A stretch of 64,000 nt of DNA, taken from NCBI GenBank assembly GCA_916613615.1, contig OU744732.1, forward strand, positions 30,080,673 to 30,144,672, written 5' to 3'. Source of the DNA: Steromphala cineraria. Taxonomy: Eukaryota > Mollusca > Gastropoda > Trochida > Trochidae. Below the pieces are notes generated by a model. It did no database searches. It had not been told where the DNA came from and worked only from the letters and a program-made list of their open reading frames with translations. The number at the start of each line of letters is the position of its first letter. Positions within the stretch are counted from its first letter, which is position 1. Shown here piece by piece: positions 38,901 through 44,506 of this stretch. The position numbers were made by a program, and so were the translations under genes.

Positions 38901-39623
38901 TATTGATCTAAAAAGGAAATTAAATAATATGATGATGGTTTTGGTCATAAACTTATATTAAAGATAATAATAAAGATATCAGCATTAACCTGTCTTTTTT
39001 CTTCTTGTGGTCTGAGATTTAATACAAGCTCTTATACGAATCATTTAGCTTACCAGAACAAAGTTTTTCATAAATAAAGACTTTAAATTTCTGGTTTAGA
39101 ACAATTTAACTTCCCTAACCAAATTATGAAGTGTTTGTTATTGATACCTTGGGGACTCTTTGACGAGCAGTTTGACAATGTCGACCTTTCCACCAACCAC
39201 AGCGAAGTGTAGAGGCATGGCACCTGTGGCCGTCTTCTTCATGATATCGCAGTTGGTGTCGTACAGTAACCAGTCCACCACGTGAGTGTGTCCGTACCTT
39301 GCAGCCAAATGCAATGCAGTTGCACCCGTGCCATCTTGGTCATCAACTTTACACTCCGTATTTTCCAGAATCCATTTAAAAGCTGCAAGATTCCCCGTGG
39401 CAGCTGCATCGTGTGCTGGCGTTGCCCCGACGTTACTTTTTATGATGGCACCAAAGCCTTTTTTCTTGACAAGAAATTCTATTGTTTTGACACTTCCCCC
39501 TCGAGCCGCATAATGTAAACAAGTGGCTCCGTGTTTGTCGGCTCCGAGAGACGGTCCGTCGAGAGTTTGGAGAGTGTCAATGTCGCCATTCTTTGCAGCC
39601 TCGAGGGCTCTGTTAGCCACCAT
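2805..39623 (-). CDS. ESPN: Espin-like actin-bundling protein, 5' part (ankyrin-repeat head)
   Basis: Espins bundle actin in microvilli, stereocilia and rhabdomeric or sensory projections. The N-terminal ankyrin repeats bind cargo (class III myosins in vertebrates) and the C-terminal WH2/actin-binding module crosslinks filaments. Exons 39623-39148, 34646-34460, 31852-31667 and 5248-5120 join with matching phases (2/1, 0/0, 0/0). They give about 325 residues of ankyrin repeats collinear with vertebrate espin: for example GATPAHDAAATGNLAAFKWI, GATALHLAARYGHTHVVDWL, SSALHFAATKGHHEVVDWLL, GGSPLHNAAEMGH and GLTAAELADKCNHPECAAL, each matching an espin repeat in the same order. Two further minus-strand open segments (about 4738-4906 and 2805-2928) are Pro/Ser-rich and tentatively continue the protein. 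The actin-binding C-terminus would lie beyond the left edge, past the retrotransposon. Espin-like (ESPNL) is the closest alternative name. Confidence 0.9.
2929..4737. other. Intron or spacer between the two tentative espin-like exons
   Basis: AT-rich sequence without supported exons. It contains a purine-rich (GGAAGA)n-like tract at about 4129-4170. No mobile element is recognisable with confidence. Confidence 0.5.
4738..4906 (-). CDS. Tentative espin-like exon: proline-rich linker
   Basis: An open minus-strand segment reads MSKMSTGIKPAPSCASF and later VPPLPAPIRPNRSNLRPRL, a Pro-rich stretch like that after the ankyrin block of espins. A donor-like GCC|GTAAAG lies at 4737. The acceptor is unclear: the obvious CAG|GATGTCC gives an immediate stop if joined in phase to exon 4, whereas AAG|CAAGACAGG or GAG|GTAGAGACT keeps the frame. 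Boundaries and membership are therefore inferred. Confidence 0.45.
4930..5023 (-). pseudogene. Broken duplicate of espin-like exon 4
   Basis: Bases 4930-5023 repeat the 3' half of exon 4 and its donor (GTAGCG|GTATGTACTG), with internal deletion and substitution. The copy reads NKGLTAAELELEPS and then a stop; the exon's final CAALINSHVA residues occur in another frame. A TTTACAG precedes it, but no frame is usable, so it is a dead exon copy and not a working alternative exon. Confidence 0.8.
5120..5248 (-). CDS. ESPN: Espin-like coding exon 4 (last ankyrin repeat)
   Basis: Acceptor CTCTTGCAG|TGTATAAG and donor GTAGCG|GTATGT bound 129 bases, phase 0 at both ends. It completes the repeat begun in exon 3 (HKQ|CISVLLKNG) and encodes NKGLTAAELADKCNHPEC, the counterpart of espin's terminal degenerate repeat. 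A broken copy of this exon lies ~190 bp further along the gene. Confidence 0.92.
5292..5590. repeat. ~100-bp direct repeat, three copies
   Basis: Three diverged copies begin with GATTCTTGTAAAT at about 5292, 5387 and 5491. Each continues through an 'aacaaag..a.attctctgg' block and a 'ccaaag' block. The array sits 44 bp from exon 4, inside the intron. Confidence 0.7.
5731..5940. mobile_element. Fold-back element, near-perfect ~82-bp arms
   Basis: Arms at about 5761-5841 and 5850-5931 are near-perfect reverse complements (ggaatatatggatgacaac ... gttgtcattcatatattcc) around a loop of under 10 bases. Outside the left arm is TTTGAGAGGCATTTTAGAAG, which recurs beside related fold-backs at 7.2, 10.5 and 46.2 kb. 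The arms contain ACGTTTCGACACAGATTCTTGTGTC, related to the terminal motif of the Penelope-like copy at 50.6 kb. Confidence 0.8.
7107..7250. mobile_element. Decayed copy of the fold-back family
   Basis: It matches the left arm of the element at 5.8 kb (cttccttgttcatggtatgtaacgttta, 'cacagatttttgt') and ends in the family edge CTTCTAAAATGCCTCTCAAAG. The centre is replaced by a short (TA)n tract. Confidence 0.6.
7491..7552. repeat. Dispersed SINE-like repeat fragment
   Basis: GTGAGTTATTGTTTTACGAC and GGGCAATATTTCAGCCATTA, a family also present at 17.82 (inverted), 27.82, 40.97 and 46.84 kb. Closely related repeats are abundant in gastropod and other mollusc genomes. Confidence 0.6.
7980..8465. 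repeat. ~55-bp tandem array, about eight diverged copies
   Basis: The unit contains CCTAACAAATACTCTGACAA, TTCACACTTTGCAAATATGA and TTCTAAA, repeated from about 7985 to 8460 with substitutions and small indels. No coding potential. Confidence 0.75.
10183..10403. mobile_element. Short non-autonomous DNA transposon (hAT-like MITE)
   Basis: The ends CAGGGGTCGAAATTAG and CTAATTTCGAACCCTG are inverted repeats matching at 15 of 16 bases. GAATA flanks both sides as a putative target duplication and interrupts a fold-back arm. Internal repeats of 'ctagcc' and 'ggactag' match copies at 27.5 and 33.9 kb. The CAGGG start recalls hAT ends, but a 5-bp duplication is not the hAT norm of 8. Confidence 0.75.
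10404..10573. mobile_element. Fold-back element interrupted by the MITE at 10183-10403
   Basis: The arm 'gaatatatggatgacaac' at 10404 is mirrored by 'gttgtcatccatatattcc' at about 10520-10538. The family edge CCAACTTCTAAAATACCTCTCAAA follows. The remaining left edge (gaggaata) is displaced to 10175-10182 by the MITE insertion. Confidence 0.75.
12030..12330 (+). mobile_element. tRNA-derived SINE (probable)
   Basis: The head at about 12045-12120 resembles a tRNA. An A-box-like stretch reads TTTGGCCGAACAGGTAGAGT, an anticodon-arm-like GACTCTCAACC follows, then a B-box-like GGGTGCGAATTCCA. It lacks a clean cloverleaf and is followed by unrelated AT-rich body, so it is a SINE and not a working tRNA gene. 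Confidence 0.5.
13563..13877. mobile_element. MITE with CCGTATTCGACC termini
   Basis: It starts ACCGTATTCGACCTAATAAG and ends CAGGTCGAATACG; the ends are inverted repeats, and inside them 'aagcgcc' blocks face each other. A second copy lies at 48196-48504. Such termini are usual for mariner/pogo-type MITEs. Confidence 0.75.
14151..14202 (+). ncRNA. Hammerhead-ribozyme-like core with adjacent hairpin
   Basis: CTGATGA (14151-14157), then a 5-bp G:C stem with loop TCTAA (14159-14173), then GAAAC (14174-14178), followed by a second stem AACTGC/GCAGTT (14183-14202). CUGAUGA-stem II-GAAA is the conserved hammerhead core. An extra A follows CTGATGA, and I could not place a convincing stem I with its cleavage site, so activity is doubtful. 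Penelope-like elements often carry such motifs. Confidence 0.3.
15540..15745. repeat. Two ~103-bp direct repeats
   Basis: CTTTGTCATTGTAAGGAAAA and ATGTTGACAGTCAAATCAT occur in both halves (about 15571 and 15674 for the first block), in the same order. A shorter direct duplication (acttatacattgatctac) lies at about 15023 and 15073. Confidence 0.7.
18358..18450. mobile_element. Fragment of the fold-back family
   Basis: 'atggatgacaacctctttat', 'gcgacgttttgacacag' and 'cttgtgtcgttgtcaag' match one arm and the loop of the elements at 5.8 and 10.4 kb. The second arm is missing. Confidence 0.6.
19029..19332. mobile_element. Dispersed element with a 61-bp tandem duplication at one end
   Basis: It begins TAGAGCCATTAGCTCTGTAG and runs to the GGACACCATGCCATGCC and CAGGCCTTTCAGGCC blocks. 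The last 61 bp are present twice in tandem (19211-19271 and 19272-19332). The same family lies at 36614-37008. Facing 'gagcc..tagctc' and 'gccatataagcc' ends suggest a non-autonomous element, class unknown. Confidence 0.6.
20610..21065. repeat. ~62-bp tandem array, decaying rightwards
   Basis: The unit contains AAATGATAATGGTAATTATT, 'atttaactt' and TTTCACCCTAACAAAG. About four close copies (20618-20830) are followed by more diverged ones to 21065. Confidence 0.75.
21165..21375 (+). mobile_element. tRNA-derived SINE, 3' part (probable)
   Basis: A B-box-like GAGTTCAAATCTCAGTGG at about 21179 is followed by GAGCAAGGTACTTCATCCAC and CATTGCACTCAGTTCAAC, which closely resembles the conserved central domain shared by many animal SINEs. 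Confidence 0.5.
22955..23140 (-). pseudogene. Possible degraded non-LTR reverse-transcriptase fragment
   Basis: One minus-strand frame reads SPGYVGVRQGECLGPRFF, resembling the 'GVRQGxxLSPxLF' block of non-LTR reverse transcriptases. The flanks do not hold the frame. It is short, so a chance match is possible. Confidence 0.35.
23575..23830. mobile_element. Copy of the 'gtgtttgtgaaacac' mollusc repeat
   Basis: CAGTGTTTGTGAAACACTGA, 'aaaggtct', CAATCAAAAGTTGTCACCAA and a (GACA)n tract occur in the same order as in the copy at 57195-57445. Non-coding. Confidence 0.65.
25487..25830. mobile_element. Dispersed element with inverted core, copy 1
   Basis: GATTATTACCCGAGGAG at the left faces CTTCCGAGGGTGATAATTTC; 'gtcatatgac' also occurs in both arms. 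Downstream 'gatgtcacgaacaatggt' is shared with the copy at 58210-58560. Confidence 0.65.
27507..27712. mobile_element. Decayed copy of the CAGGG-ended MITE
   Basis: 'tcaaaattagtc' at the left, 'gccattccgactagtgg' and GGACTAGGGCAAATTTCAAT with CCCTG at the right, match the order in the element at 10183-10403. The termini have diverged. Confidence 0.55.
28975..30245. mobile_element. ~1.3-kb element with internal repeats carrying nuclear-receptor half-site clusters
   Basis: Three imperfect internal units (starting about 29045, 29325 and 29755) each carry 'aacttttcaagttat' and paired GACCTTGACC blocks. Clusters lie near 29055, 29173, 29331, 29458, 29618, 29764, 29892 and 30052. TGACCTTTGACCT, a perfect DR1 on the opposite strand (AGGTCA-A-AGGTCA), occurs at 29338-29350, 29625-29637 and 30060-30072. 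The left edge has AGCAGCCCCGGAACTTGGGG. The right edge is a perfect 12-bp hairpin (30218-30245) ending in GCTGCTAAT. A Helitron-like origin is possible but unproven. Confidence 0.7.
30218..30245. repeat. Perfect 12-bp stem hairpin at the right end of the receptor-site element
   Basis: AGCAGCCCCGTC, loop CTAA, GACGGGGCTGCT, with no mismatch. It is the most GC-rich spot in the intron. It could be a terminal hairpin of a rolling-circle element or a transcript-end structure. Confidence 0.8.
31060..31270. mobile_element. Fold-back element with Penelope-like terminal motif
   Basis: The left arm (ttcttattgataatcaacttc) and right arm (gaagtggattatccataagaa) are inverted. On the minus strand the left arm reads GCTTGATAATGGTGTAAG, then ACCGAAACGTCAC, the same layout as the 3' end of the Penelope-like copy at 50.6 kb. 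The family edge CTTAAATGTCTCTCAAAG follows. It lies ~400 bp from exon 3. Confidence 0.7.
31518..31567. repeat. (GAATATT)n microsatellite
   Basis: About seven uninterrupted heptamers lie 100 bp from the exon 3 donor. Confidence 0.9.
31667..31852 (-). CDS. ESPN: Espin-like coding exon 3
   Basis: Acceptor GTTTCCAG|GTTAAAG and donor AAACAG|GTAAAA bound 186 bases, phase 0 at both ends. It encodes the repeats DGSSALHFAATKGHHEVV and LGGSPLHNAAEMGHKQ, equivalent to the seventh and eighth repeats of vertebrate espin. Confidence 0.93.
31990..32385. mobile_element. Dispersed repeat, copy 1
   Basis: CAGCCATTTTCCAAAGTGCC, 'gacatcggaatttctcaaatg', 'ttgttggaatgattgg' and 'ttcaagtactttt' blocks occur in the same order at 53760-54150. 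Facing 'aagtactt..caagtac' ends may be terminal repeats. Confidence 0.65.
32438..32680. mobile_element. MITE with AAAGGGACAGT termini
   Basis: TTTAAAGGGACAGTACTATT at the left faces GATAGGACTGTCCCTTTA at the right; 'ttttttgtggaaac' and 'gtttcaacaaaaatta' face each other inside. Half copies lie at about 30300-30351 and 37245-37312. Confidence 0.75.
33868..34350. mobile_element. Third copy of the 'ctagcc' repeat family
   Basis: GTTCGAAATAACCACTAGCC at the left, 'aagggctagta' and 'tagccctgtttgctagtg' at the right. Longer and more diverged than the copy at 10.2 kb. Confidence 0.5.
34460..34646 (-). CDS. ESPN: Espin-like coding exon 2
   Basis: Acceptor GGTTTCAG|ATCAGTG and donor TGGCTG|GTATGT bound 187 bases. 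One base completes an Arg split with exon 1, and 62 codons follow. The residues cover ankyrin repeats reading NGVTAVYLAGQAGTLDIL and AMSVTQAAAQNGHLNCVKWL. The second repeat has lost the usual TPLH (MSVTQ), an oddity relative to espin. Confidence 0.93.
36510..37050. mobile_element. Nested repeats: TAGAGCC element inserted in a 'ggcccatt' repeat
   Basis: The outer repeat (gccattttgcactttggatga ... gccaaggatgtctttcc) matches the uninterrupted copy at 38255-38435. After its run of A it is split by 36614-37008, a copy of the element at 19029-19332 (AGAGCCATTGGCTTTGTAG ... GGACACCATGCCATGC ... CATCAGGCCTTACAGG). Confidence 0.7.
38255..38435. mobile_element. Uninterrupted copy of the 'ggcccatt' repeat
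   Basis: It carries GGCCATTTTGCACATTGGAT, 'gaaattcagaaaattgcaaaaaaa' and GCCAAAGATGTCTTTCCCAA, the empty counterpart of the interrupted copy at 36.5 kb. Confidence 0.65.
39148..39623 (-). CDS. ESPN: Espin-like coding exon 1
   Basis: The ATG at 39623 has a good Kozak context (AAACCATGG). It encodes 158 residues plus two bases and covers the first four or so ankyrin repeats: ATCLHYAARGGS, ATPAHDAAATGN, ATALHLAARYGH, AMPLHFAVVGGK. The donor reads CCAAG|GTATCA. Start and repeat register match vertebrate espin, which also begins a few residues before its first repeat. Confidence 0.95.
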
Positions 39624-40592
39624 GGTTTAAAATTCGAGATCTACACGCGATTTGTAGCAATCATTGTCGTTCAGCCTTGTCGCTAACCTCACAATCCCAA
39701 CCTGTCTTGTTTTGTTATGTCTGCCACCTGCACCCGAAATGCAAGGGCGGATAACTCTCAGTTACAATATTTTGGCGATTTTGCGATCGATATTCACGTG
39801 AACTGTATCGTGTCGGGTTCAAATCTTATAACTTATCTTGAAAATATTTCATATTTTCTTTATGTCATTACTTTTTGGAAATACTTTGTAGGTTTTTCAA
39901 ATCATCAAACTATTTCGTTAATCAGTAAGATATTTTTTCCCAAGAATAGATTGTGCGTGTATTAACCAAAATTGATTTCTCTTTAATCATAGTGAATTAG
40001 GCCATAAGGTTATGGGCGTGTCCTGTGGCCAAGAAGTCTTATGAATTATTCATTATTGCAAATGAAGCAATAAAACAAATTTCATACACTTTGATCTATT
40101 CGATTTTGTGATAATATATCAAATACTGAGAAATTAAAATGTTGTGAGCTATATCAGGCCAGAAATTCAATGCCAAAATTATTTTCAATAAAATCTTGTA
40201 AAGAACATAATAATAATCAAAAGATGTGATATTTAAGCGTAAAGAGTAAAGTTTTGCACTTACAGTTACATTAATGAAAGTTGAGTATGAGGAATTGCAG
40301 TTAACATTATTCCAAAACTAAATTCAAATGGCCAATCAAGATAAAAATATTTGCACTGTTTCATTGTCAGTAGAATGTAGATAAAATGTAGGAAGGAAAA
40401 CTCTACATCCAATATATGGTTTTGTTAACCTAATCCTTACGAACCTTTTACTTATAATTTTACTACAATAACTGGTTCCTGTGCAACATGGTTCTAAGAG
40501 TTTTTATTTCAGAAAGCTCTAATAACCCTTTGCTGATGATCATCTGATCTGTGGTCGCTTGATCCTAAGGAATTTGTAACATAACTGAATAG

Positions 40593-40960
40593 TAATAATA
40601 ATAATGGACTTATATAGCGCCTGGTTTCCAGGATGGGCCTGCTCAACGGCGCTCAGGGTGGAGAAGTAAGAGTCACTAAGTTTAAAAGGAAAGTTTTAAG
40701 GGATTTCTAGAAGGCTTCAACAGACTGTGCTGATTTTACTTCCATAGGGATAGAGTTCCAGAGTCTTGGCGCGTAGACTGAGAAGGCATTTTAAACAAGC
40801 TTTGTAGATGTTGGAGGGATCGCGAGTTGAAGCTTTGTGGATGATCGAAGTGTTCTTGATGGCTGGTAAAGGTTAAGAAGATCTTTCAAATACTGAGGGG
40901 CAGAGTCAACATGAAGTGTGGTTTGTAGGCATAAGCATGAGGATCCAGAGAAAGATACAG
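40593..40960 (+). mobile_element. LINE-like 3' fragment
   Basis: It begins (TAA)n then TGGACTTATATAGCGCCTGG, a junction widespread in invertebrate genomes, and continues with decayed coding-like sequence (TTCCAGAGTCTTGGCGCGTAG). Frames are broken. Confidence 0.5.
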
Positions 40961-40962
40961 TT

Positions 40963-41030
40963 AAGTGAGTGAGTTATTGTTTAGCACTTCTTCAATATTC
41001 AAGCCATTAGCAACATTGGATACAGAAGAT
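40963..41030. repeat. Copy of the 'gtgagtgagttattg' repeat
   Basis: GTGAGTGAGTTATTGTTTAG and 'caatattcaagccattagc' match the fragments at 7.5 and 27.8 kb. Confidence 0.6.
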
Positions 41031-43913
41031 GTAGACACTGAAACATTTCACAGTATTCTTCTGGGTTTTTTTTTTGCGGTAGACATCTTGGGTTGATGGC
41101 AAGTTAGCCCTCCTTCTTGTAAAAGTGTGTCGGGTCTTGCCCTCTGTTGATGATGAGTTTATTCTCCTTCTTGTAACAGTGTGTCGGCCATTGACCTCAC
41201 TCACAAAAGAGTTCTGTATAGTGGTAAGCTTCAATCTTTACATCTTAGTTAAAACTGATTGACAAAGTCAGCTGTACATTGCTCTTCAGGGTTTCATGGA
41301 TCAAAATCTTAACAAACATTACAAAAACATTTTCAAAGGTTTTGATAGAAGTTTATTACAAATTGTTTTTACAAATACTATCAAACAGAAGTAACATTTT
41401 ATAATGTTTCACCATTGTAAGTATCAATGCAAAATCTACAAAGCCTTTTCATCTCATAAATTGATTGAGCACATTATATATTTACACAGAGTACACATGA
41501 ATCATCAAACATCTACTTTTAAAAGTTGATCTGAACATCTATAAAACATACACACTTCTCTAGAGAGACACAGATTAAAGAAATATCAACAAAACATTCT
41601 CTAAAACACAACAGTCAACTTCTTATATGGAAACAAAAATTCAAATCCTAATCTAAACAAAAATGGGAACATCTGAAGAATTGAGCTCATATTTAGTTTA
41701 TAGTAAGGTACATCAACAAAACAAGTGAAATGTTTTTATTTCTGTTCAAATACTGTTTAGCAATCCATATTTGTTCAATGGTAATGTTAGAAACTACTTC
41801 ATAGAGCTCACACCAAAATAATGTAAAATGTGTGTTAAGACAATTCAAGAGAGAGTTCTTGTTGAATATAATGAATACTCACATAGTTGAGTATTCAAAT
41901 GATTAGCCAAGCCAAGGGGAGAAAAAACTCAACTTCACTTTCAAGATACAAATTTGTCTCAAGGAAACTTACAATTTTCCATTCATGATGTTTCAAATTA
42001 TTGCATACAATCATCTACAATACAATTCATCTAATCCATAAAGGTAGAAAAAGGATTACTTTCCACATTACAGATTTTCAATTACATGATGTTATTTTCA
42101 CATCATAATCAATTGTCTGAATTAGAGGTCCTACCTTATTGTGAAAAAGATAAATTTTAAGGTAGGTTCACACATTATTCCTTCATCACAATTTATCACA
42201 ACACAAATGCCATTTTTGAAAATGAGTGACAGAATGTAAAAGTATGAAGAAACAAATGTGTCATGCAAAGATACATGTCCTATAAAATTCCATAATTTAT
42301 CCCTTTTCCCTTTAATAAGAACCTGGGCGCATATTTTTTACATACTAGAGGCCATTCGCTCTTTGGAAGCCTGGCTCTTGCTTTTTTAATAGAAATTGTC
42401 AAAAAAAGTCGTCAAAACAATGAACATGTATGATGTTTATAAAGGGACGGTTAAATTAAATGGTTTAAACCGGTGCCTATGGGAGACCTGGTGCTTACTA
42501 GAGGATATACATGGCCCTTTTCACCAAGGCTTTACCTGTCATCCTACATCTCTCGTATTACTACCCAGCACAAAACTCAGCACTAACTGTTAATCATAAA
42601 CCATGTGCACTGACACTGTCTTATCATAAGGGAATGATGTACATATGAGCAAACAACATTGATTTATTCATTTTCTAATACAATATGGTTGAGAAAACTT
42701 ATTTCCATTTGATCATAAACTCCACTTAAATGGAGTGATATAAGTTTTGCTACATATGAGAATAATTCATTTATCTTGTGTGTGGGGGTTCACATCCTTC
42801 CATTTTGGAATTAGAAAAAACAACTTCCATAAAATGGTTAACCTTTTTGCCATTCCTTTTTAAAGGTTAACCCTCCCTTTCAAAGTCTCTTGAACTTCCA
42901 CTGGGAACACTTAAGCAGACTTTCCCGACATTGTTTAAACACTCTATCACATACTTTGCAAGATTGTCAAATTGGTTTTGATAGAAGTTGTACAAAATAC
43001 ATCAAATAAATCAAAATCATAAAATATAAATCCTGAATGAGAACAACAACCAAAATATTGGACTTTGTCAATTACATGTGGTTGTCATATTGAACCCTGC
43101 CATTCTGCTTCATCAGTACCTTTCAATCTGTGTAGCTCCTACAATACAATGGTATCTATCAGGCCAATTGCTGACTTTCTCTTCTGGTTGCTAATTCATG
43201 GCTAAGTTTAGCACAGGGATCTATTTGAGAAACTCATATCAATGGTTAAGCAATGCAAATTTAAAGAATCATATTCCAAAAAGTGACGGTATTTTTAAAA
43301 AAAAATTCATAACTGAAGTCTTTTTTTCAATAAACTTACAAGTTAAGTATTTGTCTTTATTTTTGTTTTTTCAATTTCTTCAATTATTGAAACATAACAC
43401 TGAACAGAGGCTTTTATTTAGATCTATGTTACTACATTATTATAGCATGAGTAAGTACCACAAAATCTTATCATTTTTCCAAAAATTCTATAATGCTTAA
43501 ATATTACAAAATCCACGCCCAAAGTGATCCCTGTTAGTAGGTATTGTTTTGTGATATATTGCAAGAACCTTAAAGCAAACATCTGGAACTCAACAGACAT
43601 TTCATCTTGGCAGTGTTGATAGTCATTTAATTTGCTGCTTATAGACATAGTCATACAAGTAGTTTCGGTCATTAGGGTATTATAGGAGCTTTGTGAATCA
43701 AAAAGGCTGATGAAGCAGACAAAACATTACTCATTTGATCTACATGTATTACATATTAGATTTACTTCACATTTAGTATGATGATACTCACCTCCTTTAT
43801 ACTTTGACATGATATTTAACTTAAAAACTCATTAACTTTCAAGTTATAAGAATTCAAATTATCAAAGCTGGCCTTAAGACACGCACATCTGCTTTAAATT
43901 TTCAAAGCTTTTC

Positions 43914-44228
43914 TTAAAGGGACAGAAGCAAGATTTTGAAAAAAAAAAATTCAACTTTTTCACTGATAAGTGTCAAACCAATTATCCATAGTCAGAGAAA
44001 GAATTATAAAGATTTATATAAAGTTTATTGGCGGCCATTTTTCTACAAACACCTTTAATTAATTTTATGTAAGAAAAGGAATCCCATGGCTGAACTTATA
44101 TATTAATTTTGATTTATTACCGCTTTACTTAGTATAAATACACTGTCTTTCAATTGGAACCATTTATTTTCATTTTACTGAGATCACCTTATATTCCCCC
44201 TAAAAATGTGCTACTGCCCCTTTAAGGT
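43914..44228. mobile_element. MITE with AAAGGG(G/A)CAG termini
   Basis: TTAAAGGGACAGAAGCAAG at the left faces TGTGCTACTGCCCCTTTAAG at the right. The right half matches 9845-9890 (cttatattcccccc..gtgctacagcccctttaaag). It includes the likely ligase poly(A) region. Confidence 0.65.
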
Positions 44229-44404
44229 CTCATACTAATAAGTCATGCTAAGTCACATACATCATAAGAAAGCCATAATAAAGATAATCTCGCATCTTCT
44301 GTTTCTTGTCCCAAAAAAGCTGTTCATTGTGACACACAAGTTTTGACTGCCAGGTTTCAAGTTTGATGACTGCTGCCTTTACGCTGATGTTCTGTTAATC
44401 GGTC

Positions 44405-44506
44405 TCAAGGTTTGAACAGTTCAGTTGAGACTAGTTTCTTCTTCTTTATTGACTGCCAGAGCCACTGCGGTGTCACCACCTGTGTTTTACTGTTCACTGT
44501 CCCCAT
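44405..44506 (-). CDS. LIG3: LIG3 exon R: BRCT end and stop codon
   Basis: Acceptor TCTGTTACAG|ATGGGG, 33 codons and TGA. Encodes [20 protein letters not shown], equivalent to LIG3 'SPEWIWACIRKRRLVAPC', so the BRCT partner surface for XRCC1 is likely complete. Confidence 0.92.
   Translation of the reverse strand: MGTVNSKTQVVTPQWLWQSIKKKKLVSTELFKP

Larger units (their letters stand above)
34647..39147 (-). other. Intron 1 of the espin-like gene
   Basis: 4.5 kb with the nested repeats at 36510-37050 and a related unit at 38255-38435. The segments 35100-36350 and 38500-39100 are AT-rich without recognisable features. Confidence 0.7.
39624..44404. other. Intergenic region between DNA ligase III (3' end) and the espin-like gene (5' end)
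   Basis: 4.8 kb between two genes on the same strand. It must hold the espin-like promoter and 5' UTR (near 39624-39720) and the ligase 3' UTR (44404 downwards). AATAAA on the minus strand lies at 44163-44168 and 44113-44118. Recognisable repeats are at 40593-41030 and 43914-44228. 41250-43900 shows nothing further; its open frames lack domains. Confidence 0.7.

Noticed and set aside
41007..41234. Arg/Ser/Thr-rich minus-strand ORF (75 codons) as a small gene
   Set aside because: It contains a local duplication (cctccttcttgtaa), has no acceptor or signal sequence, and lies beside a SINE-like repeat.
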